Source of the DNA: [Streptosporangium] indianense
Lineage (GTDB): Bacteria > Actinomycetota > Actinomycetes > Streptomycetales > Streptomycetaceae
Direction: 5' to 3'
Length of the DNA: 62,979 nucleotides
Assembly (NCBI RefSeq): GCF_021474405.1
Contig: NZ_JAKEIO010000031.1
Coordinates: 1-62,979, forward strand
Positions 43,565-56,190 of the stretch are shown here, piece after piece. Below the pieces are notes generated by a model, which saw only the letters and a list, made by a program, of their open reading frames with translations, searched no databases and had not been told where the DNA came from. The first letter of the stretch is position 1. Every line of letters starts with the position of its first letter. Made by a program: the position numbers and the translations under genes.

Positions 43565-43581
43565 TCCGTCCCTGAGGCCCT

Positions 43582-45720
43582 TCAGCCGCGGTTGAGTTCG
43601 AACCAGACCACCTTGCCCGTGCTGAGCCGGGTCGCACCCCAGCGCCGGGCCAGCCGGTTCACCAGGTACAGCCCGCGCCCGCCCTCGTCGGTGGCGCGAG
43701 CCTGCCGCAGCCGCGGCAGCTGCGGCACGTCGTCGCCCACCTCACAGCGCAGGACGTCCGTGCGCAGCAGCCGCAGCGTCACCGGCCGCGAGGCGTACCG
43801 GACGGCGTTGGTGACGACCTCGCTGACGAGCAGCTCCACGGAGTCGCTGAGCTCCTCCAGGCCCCAGCGCGACAGAGCGCGCCGGGCCAGCCGGCGGGCC
43901 CGGCCGGGCGCCGCGTCCTCCGGCTCCAGGAACCAGTACGCCACGTCGCTGGGCGCGATCCCGTCGAAGCGGGCGGCGAGCAGCGCGATGTCGTCGTCCC
44001 GGTCGCCCGGGCCGAGCATGTCGAGCACCTCGTCGCACAGGGCTTCCAGGGGCGGCGGATGGTCCGGCCCGGTGAGCTGCGCGACCGCGGCGAGCTTCTC
44101 CCGCAGCTGCTCGATGCCGGTCCACACGTCGCGCAGCCGGGACTCGACCAGGCCGTCGGTGTAGAGGAGCAGGGTCGCACCGGCGGGTGCGTCCAGCTCC
44201 ACCGCCTCGAAGTCCACGCCACCGACCCCGATGGGGGCACCGGCGGGCACGCGCAGCACCTCGGCCCGGCCGCCCAGGTGGAGCAGGACGGGCGGCGGAT
44301 GACCGGCGTTGGCGATGGTGATGCGGTGCGATACCGGGTCGTACACGGCGTAGAGGCAGGTCGCCATGCGGTCCACGCCGAGGCGCTGGGCCTGTTCGTC
44401 GAGGTGGTGCAGGACCTCCTGCGGCGGCAGGTCGAGGCCGGCGAGGGTCTGGGCGGTGGTGCGCAGCTGGCCCATGATGGCGGCCGACGTCATGGAGTGG
44501 CCCATGACGTCACCGACGACCAGCGCGACCCTGCTGCCGGGCAGCGGGATCGCGTCGTACCAGTCGCCGCCCACCCGGGCCGTCTCCGCGGCCGGCAGGT
44601 AGCGCGAGGCCAGCCGCACGCCGGTGGGGCGGGGCAGCGTCTCGGGCAGCATGGTGCGCTGCAGCTCGTCCGCGATGTACGCCTCGCGGCCGTACAGCAC
44701 GGCCTTGTCGATGCCGAGGGCGCTGTGCGTGGCGAGCTGGGCGGCCACCAGCAGATCGTCCGGGTCGAACGCGATGCGCTCGGGGCGGCGCAGGAACAGG
44801 GCGGCACCGATCACCCGGCGCCGCCCGCGCAGCGGGGCGAGGATCGCGCGCTGCCCGTCCGGCACGGCGAACTCGCCGTCCTCGCCGAGCAGTTCCGGCA
44901 GCGCGGCGCGGGCCGCGGGAGCGTCGGTGAACACCGGGCGCACCCCGCGCAGCACCTCGGCGAGGGCACTGCCGGGCCGTACCTCGCACAGCTCGGCGCC
45001 GACCGCGTCCAGTTCGTTGGGCTCGGGCTGCGCGGCCGGCAGGAAGCCGTTCTCGGTGTCGCGCTCCGCCGGTATCCGGTCGGTGCGGCGCAGGCGCAGC
45101 ACCAGCGGACCGGTGGGCCGCTCGTCGCCGACGGGCAGCGGGTCGCGCAGATAGACCAGGATCGCGTCGGAGAAGGTGGGCACGGTGGCCCGGCACAGCC
45201 CCATGACGATCTCGTCGAGGTCGATGCCGCGGGCGATCCGCCGGGTGGCGGCGCCCACGAACCTGAGCCGGTCGCCGTCCCGCCGCATCGGCGTGGGGCG
45301 GCCGGGCGGCAGGTTCTGGCCGCTGCGCCGCTCCTGCCCGTCGGTGTTCATCCCCGGCCGGTCCTGTTCGACGGCCGGCTGCACGGGGATGCCCTCGGGG
45401 GCGGGGCGCGGCCGGGGCGTCTCGCGCTCGGCGGTCTGCTCTGCACCCGGCTGGGAGTGCTCGGAGGCGGGGTCGCTCACGGTGTCCTTGCCCTTGCCGA
45501 ACGGCGTGGAGGTGCCCGGCTCCGACGTGCCCGGCGTGCTGTGTGCCGTCGTGACCGGAACGCTGACGTCGCCGCCTGGGCGGCCCTGTACCGGTAAGGC
45601 TCCGGCGCCGGGCGCGCGGGCCGGGGTATGCACGAAGGCCCCGCGGGGGTCCGCGGGGTCGACGCCCGCCTGGGGGCGTTCGAAGGAGGTCGGCTGCTCC
45701 GTCACGCGTGTCGAATCCAT
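43582..45720 (-). CDS. PP2C/SpoIIE-type phosphatase with GAF-like and anti-sigma-kinase-like domains
   Basis: A 712-aa cytoplasmic regulator. A disordered Pro/Gly/Thr-rich N-terminus (about 150 residues) precedes a PAS/GAF-like sensor region (about 160-350). The SpoIIE phosphatase domain follows, with SRYLPAAETARVGGDWYDAI, VGDVMGHSMTSAAIMGQ and LLLYTDGLVESR, which hold the metal-binding Asp residues. A C-terminal HATPase_c_2 module has LLVSEVVTNAVRYAS (N box) and DEGGRGLYLVNRLARRWG. Such fused proteins tune sigma-factor partner switches. It appears monocistronic. ATG at 45720. Confidence 0.92.
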   Translation of the reverse strand: MDSTRVTEQPTSFERPQAGVDPADPRGAFVHTPARAPGAGALPVQGRPGGDVSVPVTTAHSTPGTSEPGTSTPFGKGKDTVSDPASEHSQPGAEQTAERETPRPRPAPEGIPVQPAVEQDRPGMNTDGQERRSGQNLPPGRPTPMRRDGDRLRFVGAATRRIARGIDLDEIVMGLCRATVPTFSDAILVYLRDPLPVGDERPTGPLVLRLRRTDRIPAERDTENGFLPAAQPEPNELDAVGAELCEVRPGSALAEVLRGVRPVFTDAPAARAALPELLGEDGEFAVPDGQRAILAPLRGRRRVIGAALFLRRPERIAFDPDDLLVAAQLATHSALGIDKAVLYGREAYIADELQRTMLPETLPRPTGVRLASRYLPAAETARVGGDWYDAIPLPGSRVALVVGDVMGHSMTSAAIMGQLRTTAQTLAGLDLPPQEVLHHLDEQAQRLGVDRMATCLYAVYDPVSHRITIANAGHPPPVLLHLGGRAEVLRVPAGAPIGVGGVDFEAVELDAPAGATLLLYTDGLVESRLRDVWTGIEQLREKLAAVAQLTGPDHPPPLEALCDEVLDMLGPGDRDDDIALLAARFDGIAPSDVAYWFLEPEDAAPGRARRLARRALSRWGLEELSDSVELLVSEVVTNAVRYASRPVTLRLLRTDVLRCEVGDDVPQLPRLRQARATDEGGRGLYLVNRLARRWGATRLSTGKVVWFELNRG

Positions 45721-46042
45721 CCGTCCGGGGCTGCGCGCCGCGCACGCAGTTGGTCCCGCCGAAACTCCGATACCCGGAATACGTGCCCCAGGAACGGAAT
45801 TTCCGCGTGGTCAGAGGTTGTTCCTGTGCCACCGGCGGACCGTCTGCGGCCCCCCGGGGCCTGCTGCCGGCCCCGGGAGCCTGCGGCGCAGGCCCTGCCG
45901 GTGTTGCCCTCGTACCCCTCGCTCACGTCCTGCCGCCCCTCGGTGACGATCGGTCAAGCTCAGCGCGTGCTTCGGTAGTTGCCGCCGCGCGCCCTTGCGG
46001 AGGACGATCCTACGTTTCTTGCCCGGGGGCGCATCAAGGGTC
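45721..46042. promoter_or_regulatory. 322-bp region upstream of the phosphatase gene
   Basis: It contains the promoter region of the phosphatase gene on the minus strand and the 3' flank of the DUF402 gene. A short palindrome CGGAATTTCCG is at 45795-45805. No hairpin terminator for DUF402 and no coding frame are convincing. Confidence 0.35.
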
Positions 46043-46735
46043 TCATGAGGACACATGCGCGGGAGTGCGGTCCCAGTCCTCCGGCAGTGACGGTACCGTC
46101 CAGGACGGATCCGGGCGCCAGTGCTGCCAGCCTTCCGAGAACGGCGGCCCCCAGGCGCGGATCACCTCCACGGCGTCCCGGCCCGCCGCCCGTACCCTTT
46201 CCGCCAGTTGGTCGTCCATCAGCCCGTCGCGCCGGGCCTGGGCGAACTCGTCCTCGTCTCGCCAGTGCCAACTGCGGTCGGGATGGACGGAGATGTCCAG
46301 GAAATGGTCGACGGAGTCGACGCCACCGGCCCACCGGACCAGCGGCTCCTCCAGGTTCACGTACCAGTTCTTGAACTGCCAGCCCGGCTCCCAGAACAGC
46401 CACACCGACCAGGGCTCGCCGGGACGGGCCAGCTTCAGCACACCCGTGCCGAACCACCGGTCCCGCTGGACGGTCCGCGGCTTGGTGTAGCGCGACTCCA
46501 GCGGTTCCAGGTGCACGGGCGTGCCGTCGGCGAGGAGGGGCTTCACGCACTCGGTGCCGGGCGCCAGCCACACGGCGAGCAGGTCCGCGTCGTCCCGGAC
46601 GACGGTGACGGGACGCGCGATGTGCACCTGCGTGCCGCCGTTCTCCCGGTACCGCCACAGAATCCGGCTCCCGGGCGCCCAGAAGCCTGCCGCACCACCC
46701 GTTTCCACGTGTCTCATCGCTTCACCGTCTGCCAT
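46043..46735 (-). CDS. DUF402 (FomD-like) family protein
   Basis: A 230-aa soluble protein with the DUF402 fold: TVVRDDADLLAVWLAPGT, FWEPGWQFKNWYVNLEEPL, VDSVDHFLDISVHPDRSWHWRDEDEF in part, and LMDDQLAERVRAAG. The conserved acidic and Asn/Tyr residues match the metal-dependent nucleotide phosphohydrolase family of FomD. ATG at 46735 has no ribosome-binding site but lies 6 nt after TAATAT, so it could be leaderless. ATG at 46717 with GGTGAAG upstream is the alternative. The substrate is probably a nucleoside di- or triphosphate (family knowledge). Confidence 0.87.
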   Translation of the reverse strand: MADGEAMRHVETGGAAGFWAPGSRILWRYRENGGTQVHIARPVTVVRDDADLLAVWLAPGTECVKPLLADGTPVHLEPLESRYTKPRTVQRDRWFGTGVLKLARPGEPWSVWLFWEPGWQFKNWYVNLEEPLVRWAGGVDSVDHFLDISVHPDRSWHWRDEDEFAQARRDGLMDDQLAERVRAAGRDAVEVIRAWGPPFSEGWQHWRPDPSWTVPSLPEDWDRTPAHVSS

Positions 46736-46818
46736 GAACAGATATTAGGTGCCGTAGGCATACGACGCTGCGGCGCGTGTCATGGTTCACGCGCCGGGCA
46801 CACTAACGCGCCCCGGCG

Positions 46819-48222
<1,404 letters not shown>

Positions 48223-48299
48223 CGACAATCACCTCCACGTGTCACAGCGTCCGCGCCGCGACCACTGTTCCCCGTGGAGACGGATCATCACCGCCGCCG

Positions 48300-48386
48300 T
48301 CAGGCGAGTCCGGGCCCCTGTACCGGAATGGAGGTGAATGCCGGCACGGGCGCCGGGTCCTTGAGGGAGTCGTTCGACTCGTTCGT
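48300..48386 (-). pseudogene. Decayed 3' copy of the class I fumarase gene
   Basis: On the minus strand the last ~20 codons before a TGA at 48302-48300 read DPAPVPAFTSIPVQGPGLA, nearly the same as the true end of the neighbouring class I fumarase, [19 protein letters not shown]. In the ~20 aligned residues only four differ. Similarity is lost upstream of about 48386. This is a remnant of a duplicated or replaced fumarase gene, about 180 bp downstream of the intact end. Confidence 0.8.
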
Positions 48387-48477
48387 CCGGCGGCGGCAGG
48401 GCCGAAGGGGCGGAGCCCCTGGGGACGGGACGGGCAGGGGCGGCGGGGGCGAAACCGTCCCCGCCGCGCCGCAGGCG

Positions 48478-50148
<1,671 letters not shown>

Positions 50149-50329
50149 CTCAGCCCATTCCTCACTCGACGGACGGCGGCCCGCCTCCGTTGGCGAGCGC
50201 CAACCAGCGTAGAACCTGCCGCCGACGGCGGGCTTGTGAGGTAAGGCTCAGTTCGTCACACCGGTCGGCGCGACACCCGTCCGTGACGCGGGGGTGTCGC
50301 GATCTATCGTGTTTCGGTACGCTGCTGCC
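50149..50329. promoter_or_regulatory. Divergent promoter region, class I fumarase/DUF1707
   Basis: 181 bp between two divergent starts. On the plus strand ATCTATCGTGTTTCGGTACGC near 50302-50322 is the most A/T-rich part and may hold the DUF1707 promoter. On the minus strand a TTACCTCACAA-like stretch near 50235-50245 may serve the fumarase gene. No clear operator. Confidence 0.35.
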
Positions 50330-51046
50330 GTGGACCTTCAGAAGCAGGACCTCCAGAAGCCGGACGCCCGGCCGCAGGGCGTGCCCGCCGTCTCCGAGCT
50401 GCGCGCCTCCGACGCCGAGCGTGACCGCATCGCCGACATCCTGCACGACGCCCTGGCGGAGGGCCGCCTCACGGCGGACGAGCACGCCGAGCGCGTCGAG
50501 GGCGTGCTGCGCGCCAAGACCGTCGGCGAGCTGGAGGTCTTCATACGGGACCTGCCCGCGGCCCACCGCCGCGGCCCCGGCCCCGTCCATCCCGCGGCCC
50601 CCCGGCGCCCCACCGCCGGCGCCATCCCGATCGACCCGGACGACAACGTGGTCGCGGTGTTCAGCAGCGCCGTCCGCAAGGGCCGCTGGCGCGCGGGCCG
50701 CCGTATCCACGCCTACGCGATCTTCGGCAGTGTCGAGATAGACCTCAGCGAGGCCCTCTTCGACCACCAGCAGGTCGTCGTCAAGTCGTTCGCGGTCTTC
50801 GGCAGCATCGACATCCGCGTCCCGGAGAACGTGTCGCTGCGCAGCATGGGCGGCGGCGTCCTCGGCAGCTTCGAGGTGGCCACGCTCGACTCGGGGGAAC
50901 CGGAGGCCCCCATCGTCTACGTGGACGGCTGGGCCGTGCTGGGCAGCGTCGAGGCGCGGCCGAGGCGGGGCAAGGTCGTCGCGGACATCCTGGACCGGGT
51001 GCAGCGCAAGGTCGACCGGAGTTTGCGCAAGCACCTCGGGCATTGA
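50330..51046 (+). CDS. DUF1707 domain protein with C-terminal beta-helix-like (DUF2154/LiaF-like) domain
   Basis: About 238 aa from the GTG at 50330. The N-terminal DUF1707 (about 20-75) has ELRASDAERDRIADILHDALAEGRL and LTADEHAERVEGVLRAKT, the short helical DUF1707 signature. A Pro-rich linker leads to a repeat-like beta domain: AVFSSAVRKGRW, AIFGSVEIDLSEA, AVFGSIDIRVPE and GVLGSFEVATL. Each strand triplet holds an (F/L)GS motif, as in the C-terminal domain of LiaF-type proteins. There is no membrane helix. The role is unknown, possibly in envelope stress by analogy with LiaF. Confidence 0.87.
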   Translation: MDLQKQDLQKPDARPQGVPAVSELRASDAERDRIADILHDALAEGRLTADEHAERVEGVLRAKTVGELEVFIRDLPAAHRRGPGPVHPAAPRRPTAGAIPIDPDDNVVAVFSSAVRKGRWRAGRRIHAYAIFGSVEIDLSEALFDHQQVVVKSFAVFGSIDIRVPENVSLRSMGGGVLGSFEVATLDSGEPEAPIVYVDGWAVLGSVEARPRRGKVVADILDRVQRKVDRSLRKHLGH

Positions 51047-51160
51047 CAGTCGCGAATCCCCCGAAGTCGGCGGTTCGGAACTCAGTGCATAGGCGCGCGC
51101 ACAGCGGGTAGGCCTTGCTGCATCGTCTCTCGCTCGCGAAGCCGTCGTCAGGAGTAGACC

Positions 51161-51538
51161 GTGCTGCAACCGCCGCATTCGTCCCTGCAGGTAGCTGCCG
51201 TTCCGGCCCCGCGGGTGCCAGCGCGAGACAGGGATCAGGACGCCCCGTGGCACACCGAGGCGGTGTGCCGGCGTGACGAGGCCGGCCTGTTCTTCGCCCC
51301 TTCCAAGGAACCGACCGCCGCGAGGCTGTCCCGGGAGGAAGCGGCGAAGCGGGTCTGCGCCCGGTGTCCGGTGATGGTCGAGTGCCGCGAGCACGCCCTG
51401 CTCCAGCCCGAACCCTACGGCGTCTGGGGCGGACTCACCGCCGCGGAGCGCCGCGTGGTCCTGGCCCGGCGCCGCCGCCGCGAGATGGAGCTGAAGAAGG
51501 CGGCCCGCCCGGCGGACCGGATAGCCGCGGCCGGCTGA
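51161..51538 (+). CDS. WhiB-like (Wbl) iron-sulfur regulator
   Basis: A 125-aa Wbl protein. Four Cys that should bind a 4Fe-4S cluster are Cys36, Cys66, Cys69 and Cys75 (C-x29-C-xx-C-x5-C). They are followed by the GVWGG turn (87-91) and a basic C-terminal helix (RRVVLARRRRREME) that contacts DNA or sigma. GTG at 51161 follows AGGAG at 7-11 nt. Position between DUF1707 and glpX matches a conserved Streptomyces wbl gene (wblI from memory, not certain). Wbl proteins usually act by binding the primary sigma factor. Confidence 0.93.
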   Translation: MLQPPHSSLQVAAVPAPRVPARDRDQDAPWHTEAVCRRDEAGLFFAPSKEPTAARLSREEAAKRVCARCPVMVECREHALLQPEPYGVWGGLTAAERRVVLARRRRREMELKKAARPADRIAAAG

Positions 51539-51552
51539 CGGCCGAGAGCACG

Positions 51553-51588
51553 AAAAGGGCGTCCCCACCGCACCGGGGACGCCCTTTT
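51553..51588. terminator. Intrinsic terminator after the wbl gene
   Basis: Arms AAAAGGGCGTCCCC (51553-51566) and GGGGACGCCCTTTT (51575-51588), 8-nt loop, 14 bp after the stop. The flanking A and T runs allow function in both directions. Confidence 0.9.
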
Positions 51589-51625
51589 CAGTGGTTCCTC
51601 AGCTGCTCGCAGTCGATGCGGAGGA

Positions 51626-51712
51626 CGCGCCCGAAGGGGCGAGGGGAACTGCGCGATCAACCACAGCCGGCCTGCACGGGCCGGCGATCCGCAGCCCCCG
51701 TCTCCGCACGGC
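51626..51712. repeat. Streptomyces intergenic repeat-like element
   Basis: The segment CGAGGGGAACTGCGCGATCA and following CCACAGCC, a small CCGGC/GCCGG hairpin and GCAGCCCCCG resembles a dispersed element found after many Streptomyces genes (GGGGAACTGCGCG core, from memory). It lies between convergent wbl and glpX. Its function is unknown; it may act in transcript ends. Confidence 0.5.
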
Positions 51713-51713
51713 G

Positions 51714-52748
51714 CTACTTCCCCTTGTCGAAGTCGATCGCGCTGTACGCCCGCAGCTTGCTCAGCCGGTGCTCCGAATCGATCCTGCGCACCGTGCCCGA
51801 GCGCGACCGCATCACGATCGAGTCGGTCGTCGCGGTCTCCGCCCGGTAGCGAACCCCCCGCAGCAGCTCGCCGTCCGTGATGCCGGTCGCCACGAAGAAC
51901 ACGTTCTCGCCGGTGACGAGGTCCTCCGTCGTCAGCACGCGGTCGAGGTCGTGCCCCGCGTCGAGCGCCCGCTGCCGCTCCTCGTCGTCCTTGGGCCACA
52001 GCTTGCCCTGGATCGTGCCGCCCAGGCACTTCACCGCACAGGCGGAGATGATGCCCTCGGGCGTGCCGCCGATGCCGAGCAGCAGGTCGACCCCGGTGCC
52101 CTCCCGCAGCGCCAGGATCGAGCCGGCCACGTCACCGTCGGAGATCAGCTTGATGCGCGCACCGGTGTCCCGGATCTCCTTGATGATGCCCTCGTGCCGC
52201 GGCCGGTCCAGGATCACCACCGTCACGTCCTCCGGCGCGGACCGCTTCGCCTTGGCGACCCGGCGGATGTTCACCGCGACCGGGGCGTTGATGTCGACGA
52301 AGTCGGCCGCCTCCGGTCCGGTGACGAGCTTGTCCATGTAGAAGACGGCGGACGGGTCGAACATGGAGCCGCGCTCGGCGGCGGCCAGCACCGCGATCGC
52401 GTTCGTCATGCCCTTCGCGGTCAGCGTGGTGCCGTCGATCGGGTCGACCGCGATGTCGCACTCGGGCCCGGTCCCGTCGCCCACGCGCTCCCCGTTGAAC
52501 AGCATCGGGGCTTCGTCCTTCTCGCCCTCGCCGATGACGACGACGCCGTTCATCGAGACGGTGGAGACGAGGGTCCGCATGGCACGCACCGCGGCACCGT
52601 CGGCGCCGTTCTTGTCACCCCGCCCGACCCAACGGCCCGCGGCCATCGCCGCCGCCTCGGTGACCCGGACGAGCTCCAGGGCGAGGTTGCGGTCGGGGGC
52701 CTCGGAGGGCACATCGAGTTCGGAGGGCAAATGATGATGCTCGGTCAT
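51714..52748 (-). CDS. glpX: Fructose-1,6-bisphosphatase class II
   Basis: A 344-aa metal-dependent phosphatase of the GlpX family that makes fructose 6-phosphate in gluconeogenesis. Motifs: [27 protein letters not shown] (metal-binding Asp and the phosphate loop), [20 protein letters not shown] and [23 protein letters not shown] at 52748 follows AAGGTGCG. The long upstream extension lacks coding character and crosses the divergent promoter. In most actinobacteria GlpX is the only FBPase, hence essential for growth on gluconeogenic carbon. Confidence 0.96.
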   Translation of the reverse strand: MTEHHHLPSELDVPSEAPDRNLALELVRVTEAAAMAAGRWVGRGDKNGADGAAVRAMRTLVSTVSMNGVVVIGEGEKDEAPMLFNGERVGDGTGPECDIAVDPIDGTTLTAKGMTNAIAVLAAAERGSMFDPSAVFYMDKLVTGPEAADFVDINAPVAVNIRRVAKAKRSAPEDVTVVILDRPRHEGIIKEIRDTGARIKLISDGDVAGSILALREGTGVDLLLGIGGTPEGIISACAVKCLGGTIQGKLWPKDDEERQRALDAGHDLDRVLTTEDLVTGENVFFVATGITDGELLRGVRYRAETATTDSIVMRSRSGTVRRIDSEHRLSKLRAYSAIDFDKGK

Positions 52749-52874
52749 CGGAGCGCACCTTTCTGTACGACGACGGCCGGATGAGGGTGTGTCGCCCGAA
52801 TATATCTCCGAGTCCGCAAAATGAGCAGAGGCCCCCACGGATGAGCGCGGCAGGGACCTGCGACGATAGGGGGC

Positions 52875-53399
52875 GTGGCACGCGAGAACGGCAAGCAGAA
52901 GACGGCGCGGGACATGATCCTCTCCATGGGGGTCATCATCCTGGTGGCGGGCTTCGTGTACCTCTTCATCCCGCACGACGACAGCCCGCCCGACGTCAAG
53001 GCCGTCGACTACCGGGTCGAGCTGCTCACGGCACGCCGGGCCGCCTCCTACCCCGTGGCAGCGCCCGAGGGCCTGTCCGACGCGTGGAAGGCCACCTCCG
53101 TCCGTTTCCGGGGCGACCAGTTCGACGCCTGGCACCTCGGGTTCCACGATCCCGAGGGGGAGTACGTGGCGGTCGAGCAGTCCACTCAGCGGCGCCCCGT
53201 CTTCCTGGACGAGGCGACACAGGGCGCTCGCGAGACGGACAGGACCCAGGAGATCGACGGGAAGACCTGGACGCGCTACGAGGGCGGCCGTTACGACGCC
53301 CTGGTCCTGGAGGACACCGAGGGCTCGACGACGGTCGTGACGGGCACCGCGTCGTTCGCGCAGCTGACGAAGATGGCCGAGGCGCTGCAGACGAAGTGA
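52875..53399 (+). CDS. DUF4245 family membrane-anchored protein
   Basis: A 174-aa protein with a single N-terminal helix (about 13-32) and an extracytoplasmic DUF4245 domain. Marks are [52 protein letters not shown] and the ending [18 protein letters not shown] at 52875 with a GGGG purine run upstream. The gene is next to glpX in many actinobacteria and divergent from it. No function has been assigned to the family. Confidence 0.88.
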   Translation: MARENGKQKTARDMILSMGVIILVAGFVYLFIPHDDSPPDVKAVDYRVELLTARRAASYPVAAPEGLSDAWKATSVRFRGDQFDAWHLGFHDPEGEYVAVEQSTQRRPVFLDEATQGARETDRTQEIDGKTWTRYEGGRYDALVLEDTEGSTTVVTGTASFAQLTKMAEALQTK

Positions 53400-53411
53400 A
53401 CGGGCATGAGG

Positions 53412-53445
53412 AAGGCCCCCGGCTCTGTCGCCGGGGGCCTTTCTC
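53412..53445. terminator. Hairpin terminator
   Basis: Arms AAGGCCCCCGG (53412-53422) and CCGGGGGCCTT (53431-53441) followed by TTC. It lies between the convergent DUF4245 and nitroreductase genes. Confidence 0.85.
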
Positions 53446-53465
53446 GTGTGCGTCGCGGGTGCGGC

Positions 53466-54056
53466 TCAGACGGTCGTGACGACCTGGTCGAAGTCCAGGC
53501 GCGGGGAGCGCGGGTGGAAGGCGTCCGGGCCCGGGCGGCCGATGTTGACGATCATCAGCGGGGTGTGGTCGTCGTCCAGGAACTCCTTGCGGACGCCCTC
53601 GAAGTCGAAGCCGGTCATCGGGCCGGCGGCGAGACCGGCGGCGCGGACGCCGACGATGAAGTAGGCGGCCTGGAGGGCGGCGTTCAGCGCGGCGGCGTTC
53701 TCGCGGACCGGGCGCTCGGTGAAGAAGACGTCCTTGATCTGCGGCGCGGCCGGGAACAGGTGCGGCAGCTCCTCGTGGAACTCGATGTCCGCGGAGAGGA
53801 TCGCCACCAGCGGGGCGGTCGCGGTCTTGGGCCGGTTGCCCTCGGCCATGTGGGCGACCAGGCGCTCGCGGGCCTCGGGGGAGCGGACCAGGGTGATGCG
53901 CAGCGGGGTCTGGTTGAAGGCGGTCGGGCCGTACTTGACCAGGTCGTAGATCGCCTGCACCTGCTCGTCGGTCACCGGCTCGTCGGTGAAGGTGTTGGCG
54001 GAGCGGGCCTCGCGGAACAGCAGGTCCTGGGCGGCGGGGTCAAGAACGAGGGACAT
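53466..54056 (-). CDS. Nitroreductase-family protein, RutE/malonic semialdehyde reductase-like
   Basis: A 196-aa flavoprotein of the nitroreductase superfamily. Signs: [53 protein letters not shown] helix, and [15 protein letters not shown]. The PTAFNQ segment and size fit the RutE/HadB subgroup, which reduces malonic semialdehyde or similar short aldehydes/enals with NAD(P)H and FMN. ATG at 54056 precedes [13 protein letters not shown], the usual N-terminus of the group; no longer start is convincing. Monocistronic by spacing. Confidence 0.88.
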   Translation of the reverse strand: MSLVLDPAAQDLLFREARSANTFTDEPVTDEQVQAIYDLVKYGPTAFNQTPLRITLVRSPEARERLVAHMAEGNRPKTATAPLVAILSADIEFHEELPHLFPAAPQIKDVFFTERPVRENAAALNAALQAAYFIVGVRAAGLAAGPMTGFDFEGVRKEFLDDDHTPLMIVNIGRPGPDAFHPRSPRLDFDQVVTTV

Positions 54057-54228
54057 GAAGGCACTTTCTCGCGACGGTCGGTCCGGAAGATCGGCTGACG
54101 TCTTCGACCGTACCCGCCTGAAGTTCAACGTTCAACTAATGGGACAGTGTGATGGATCACGCCGGACCGATGTCGTGCACCCTCCCGGCCGCATGCCGCG
54201 TACCCCGGCCGGGACCGAACGGCCCCGG

Positions 54229-54483
54229 CTACTGCCCGTCCGCGTCCGCCGCGCCCTCCGCGGTCTCCTCCGCCAGCGCAGCGTCCAGCCGCGCCCGGGC
54301 CCCGTCCAGCCAGCGCCGGCACACCTTGGCCAGCTCCTCGCCGCGCTCCCACAGCGCGAGGGACTCCTCCAGCGTCGTCCCGCCCGCCTCCAGGCGCCGG
54401 ACGACCTCGATCAGCTCGTCCCGCGCCTGCTCGTACCCGAGCGCTTCGCTCGTGCCCGGTGTCTCGTCAACCTCGCTGGTCAT
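54229..54483 (-). CDS. xseB: Exonuclease VII small subunit
   Basis: An 84-aa protein that forms the long helical arms of exonuclease VII. The diagnostic segment is [19 protein letters not shown], then [19 protein letters not shown] and a helix ending RLDAAL. A short acidic tail follows. ATG at 54483 lies 9 nt after the xseA stop, which makes a coupled xseA-xseB unit. Length fits the family (about 80 residues). Confidence 0.95.
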   Translation of the reverse strand: MTSEVDETPGTSEALGYEQARDELIEVVRRLEAGGTTLEESLALWERGEELAKVCRRWLDGARARLDAALAEETAEGAADADGQ

Positions 54484-54492
54484 CCACCCACC

Positions 54493-55701
54493 CTATGTGT
54501 CCACTCGTACGGAGAACTCACCCTCGGAGACCCGCGCCCGCAGGGTCTCGCCGGGCGTCACCTCGCCCGGGTCGCGGACGGCGTGCCCGTCCGCCCTCTG
54601 CAGCACGGCGTACCCGCGCTTCAGGGTCGCGGCGGGGGAGAGGGCCACGACGCGCGCGTGCGTGTGCGACAGCTCCGAGTCCGCCCGGTCGAGCTGGTGC
54701 CGCAGGCACCGCCGGCCCCGGTCGAGCAAATCCGCCACCTGGCCGGCCCGCACGTCGATCATCCGGTGCGGGTCCTCTATCGACGGCCGCGCCAGCGCGT
54801 GCGCCAGCCCGCGCTCCTCACGCTCCACCAGCGCCGCCACGCACCGCCGCGCCCGGTCCCGCAGCAGCCGCACCCGCTCCAGCTCCTCGCCGACGTCCGG
54901 CACGACCTTCTTGGCGGCGTCGGTCGGCGTGGAGGCGCGCAGGTCGGCGACCTGGTCCAGCAGCGGGTTGTCCGGTTCGTGCCCGATGGCGGACACCACC
55001 GGCGTACGGCACTGCGCGACCGTGCGGATCAGCTGCTCGTCGGAGAACGGCAGCAGGTCCTCCACACTGCCGCCACCCCGCGCGACGATGATCACGTCCA
55101 CGTCGTCGATCGCGTCGAGCTCCTTGACGGCCTGCACGACCTGCGGCACGGCGTGCACGCCCTGCACGGCGACGTTGCGCACCTCGAAGCGCACCGCGGG
55201 CCAGCGGTGCCGGGCGTTCTCCAGCACGTCCCGCTCGGCGGCCGAGGCCCGCCCGCAGACCAGTCCGATCAGCTGCGGCAGGAACGGCAGCGGCTTCTTG
55301 CGCTCCGGCGCGAACAGGCCCTCGCGCGCCAGGGCCTTCTTCAGCTGCTCCAGCCGCGCGAGCAGTTCGCCGACCCCGACGGGCCGTATCTCGGCGGCCC
55401 GCAGCGACAGCTGGCCCCGCGGGGCGTACCACTCGGGCTTCGCGAGGACGACGACCCGGGCGCCCTCGCTCACCACGTCGGCGACGGCGTCGAACACCTG
55501 CCGGTAACAGGTGACGCTGACGGAGATGTCGTACGAGGGGTCCCGCAGGGTCAGGAACACCACACCGGCGCCCGGCCGCCGCGACAACTGCGTGATCTGC
55601 CCCTCGACCCAGACCGCACCGAGCCGGTCGATCCAGCCCCCGATCAGCCGCGACACCTCACCGACGGGCAGCGGGGCTTCCGGAGTCGTGTTCACAGCCA
55701 T
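54493..55701 (-). CDS. xseA: Exonuclease VII large subunit
   Basis: A 402-aa nuclease subunit that degrades single-stranded DNA to oligonucleotides. An N-terminal OB fold (about 15-110) has [25 protein letters not shown]. The catalytic domain has [34 protein letters not shown], and [27 protein letters not shown], the last two being hallmark motifs. The C-terminus has [13 protein letters not shown] and a small beta barrel. ATG at 55701 begins AVNTTPEAP; an upstream GTG/ATG at 55731 is weaker. The gene is normal in length and intact. Confidence 0.95.
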   Translation of the reverse strand: MAVNTTPEAPLPVGEVSRLIGGWIDRLGAVWVEGQITQLSRRPGAGVVFLTLRDPSYDISVSVTCYRQVFDAVADVVSEGARVVVLAKPEWYAPRGQLSLRAAEIRPVGVGELLARLEQLKKALAREGLFAPERKKPLPFLPQLIGLVCGRASAAERDVLENARHRWPAVRFEVRNVAVQGVHAVPQVVQAVKELDAIDDVDVIIVARGGGSVEDLLPFSDEQLIRTVAQCRTPVVSAIGHEPDNPLLDQVADLRASTPTDAAKKVVPDVGEELERVRLLRDRARRCVAALVEREERGLAHALARPSIEDPHRMIDVRAGQVADLLDRGRRCLRHQLDRADSELSHTHARVVALSPAATLKRGYAVLQRADGHAVRDPGEVTPGETLRARVSEGEFSVRVDT

Positions 55702-55787
55702 GCCCGCGAGGGTAGTGGGCACCGCCGACAACGCCGCTCAGCAGCCCTGCCGACACCGGCCTCGACGCCCCCTGCGTGCCGCCCCCG

Positions 55788-56115
55788 TCAGCGGCGACAG
55801 CCGGCCCCGCTCAGTGCTCGGTGCCGTCCCTGGCCGGCACCGAGCACCGCCGACACGACGAGCACGACCAGGACCACGACCTCCATCGCCGGACCAGGAA
55901 GCCCACCCGGGGCCGCGGCCCGCACGCCCCCCAGGTTCAGCGGTAGCGTGCCGAACATGCCCACCGGGGCCATCGGCGCGATGAACAGCAGCCCGTATAC
56001 GACCAGGGCACGGAAGCCGAGACTGCGCCGCCGCGCGCTGCCCCGCGGCCTCGGAGGTCGCCGTTCCGTTCTCGGACGGCGTGCTGCCGCTCCCGCCGTA
56101 GGTCACTCGCCTCAC
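55788..56115 (-). pseudogene. Small membrane protein gene with a frame shift
   Basis: Reading from GTG at 56115 (GGAAGG about 12 nt upstream) the first ~32 codons have strong coding bias and read [16 protein letters not shown] then [14 protein letters not shown]. From about 56015 the bias passes to the frame one base further on, which reads [20 protein letters not shown] and, after a Gly/Pro turn, [15 protein letters not shown], two membrane helices, ending at 55788. One extra base in the GCGCGGCGGCGCAG stretch would explain it. The intact product would be about 106 aa. It is either a true frameshift, a sequence error or a programmed event. The family is not recognised. Confidence 0.65.
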
Positions 56116-56190
56116 GCCGTGTCAGCCTTCCCGGGGACTGCGCACCCACGGGATCTTTGGCCCGCCGGACGCGGCCTTACGATGGGACGC

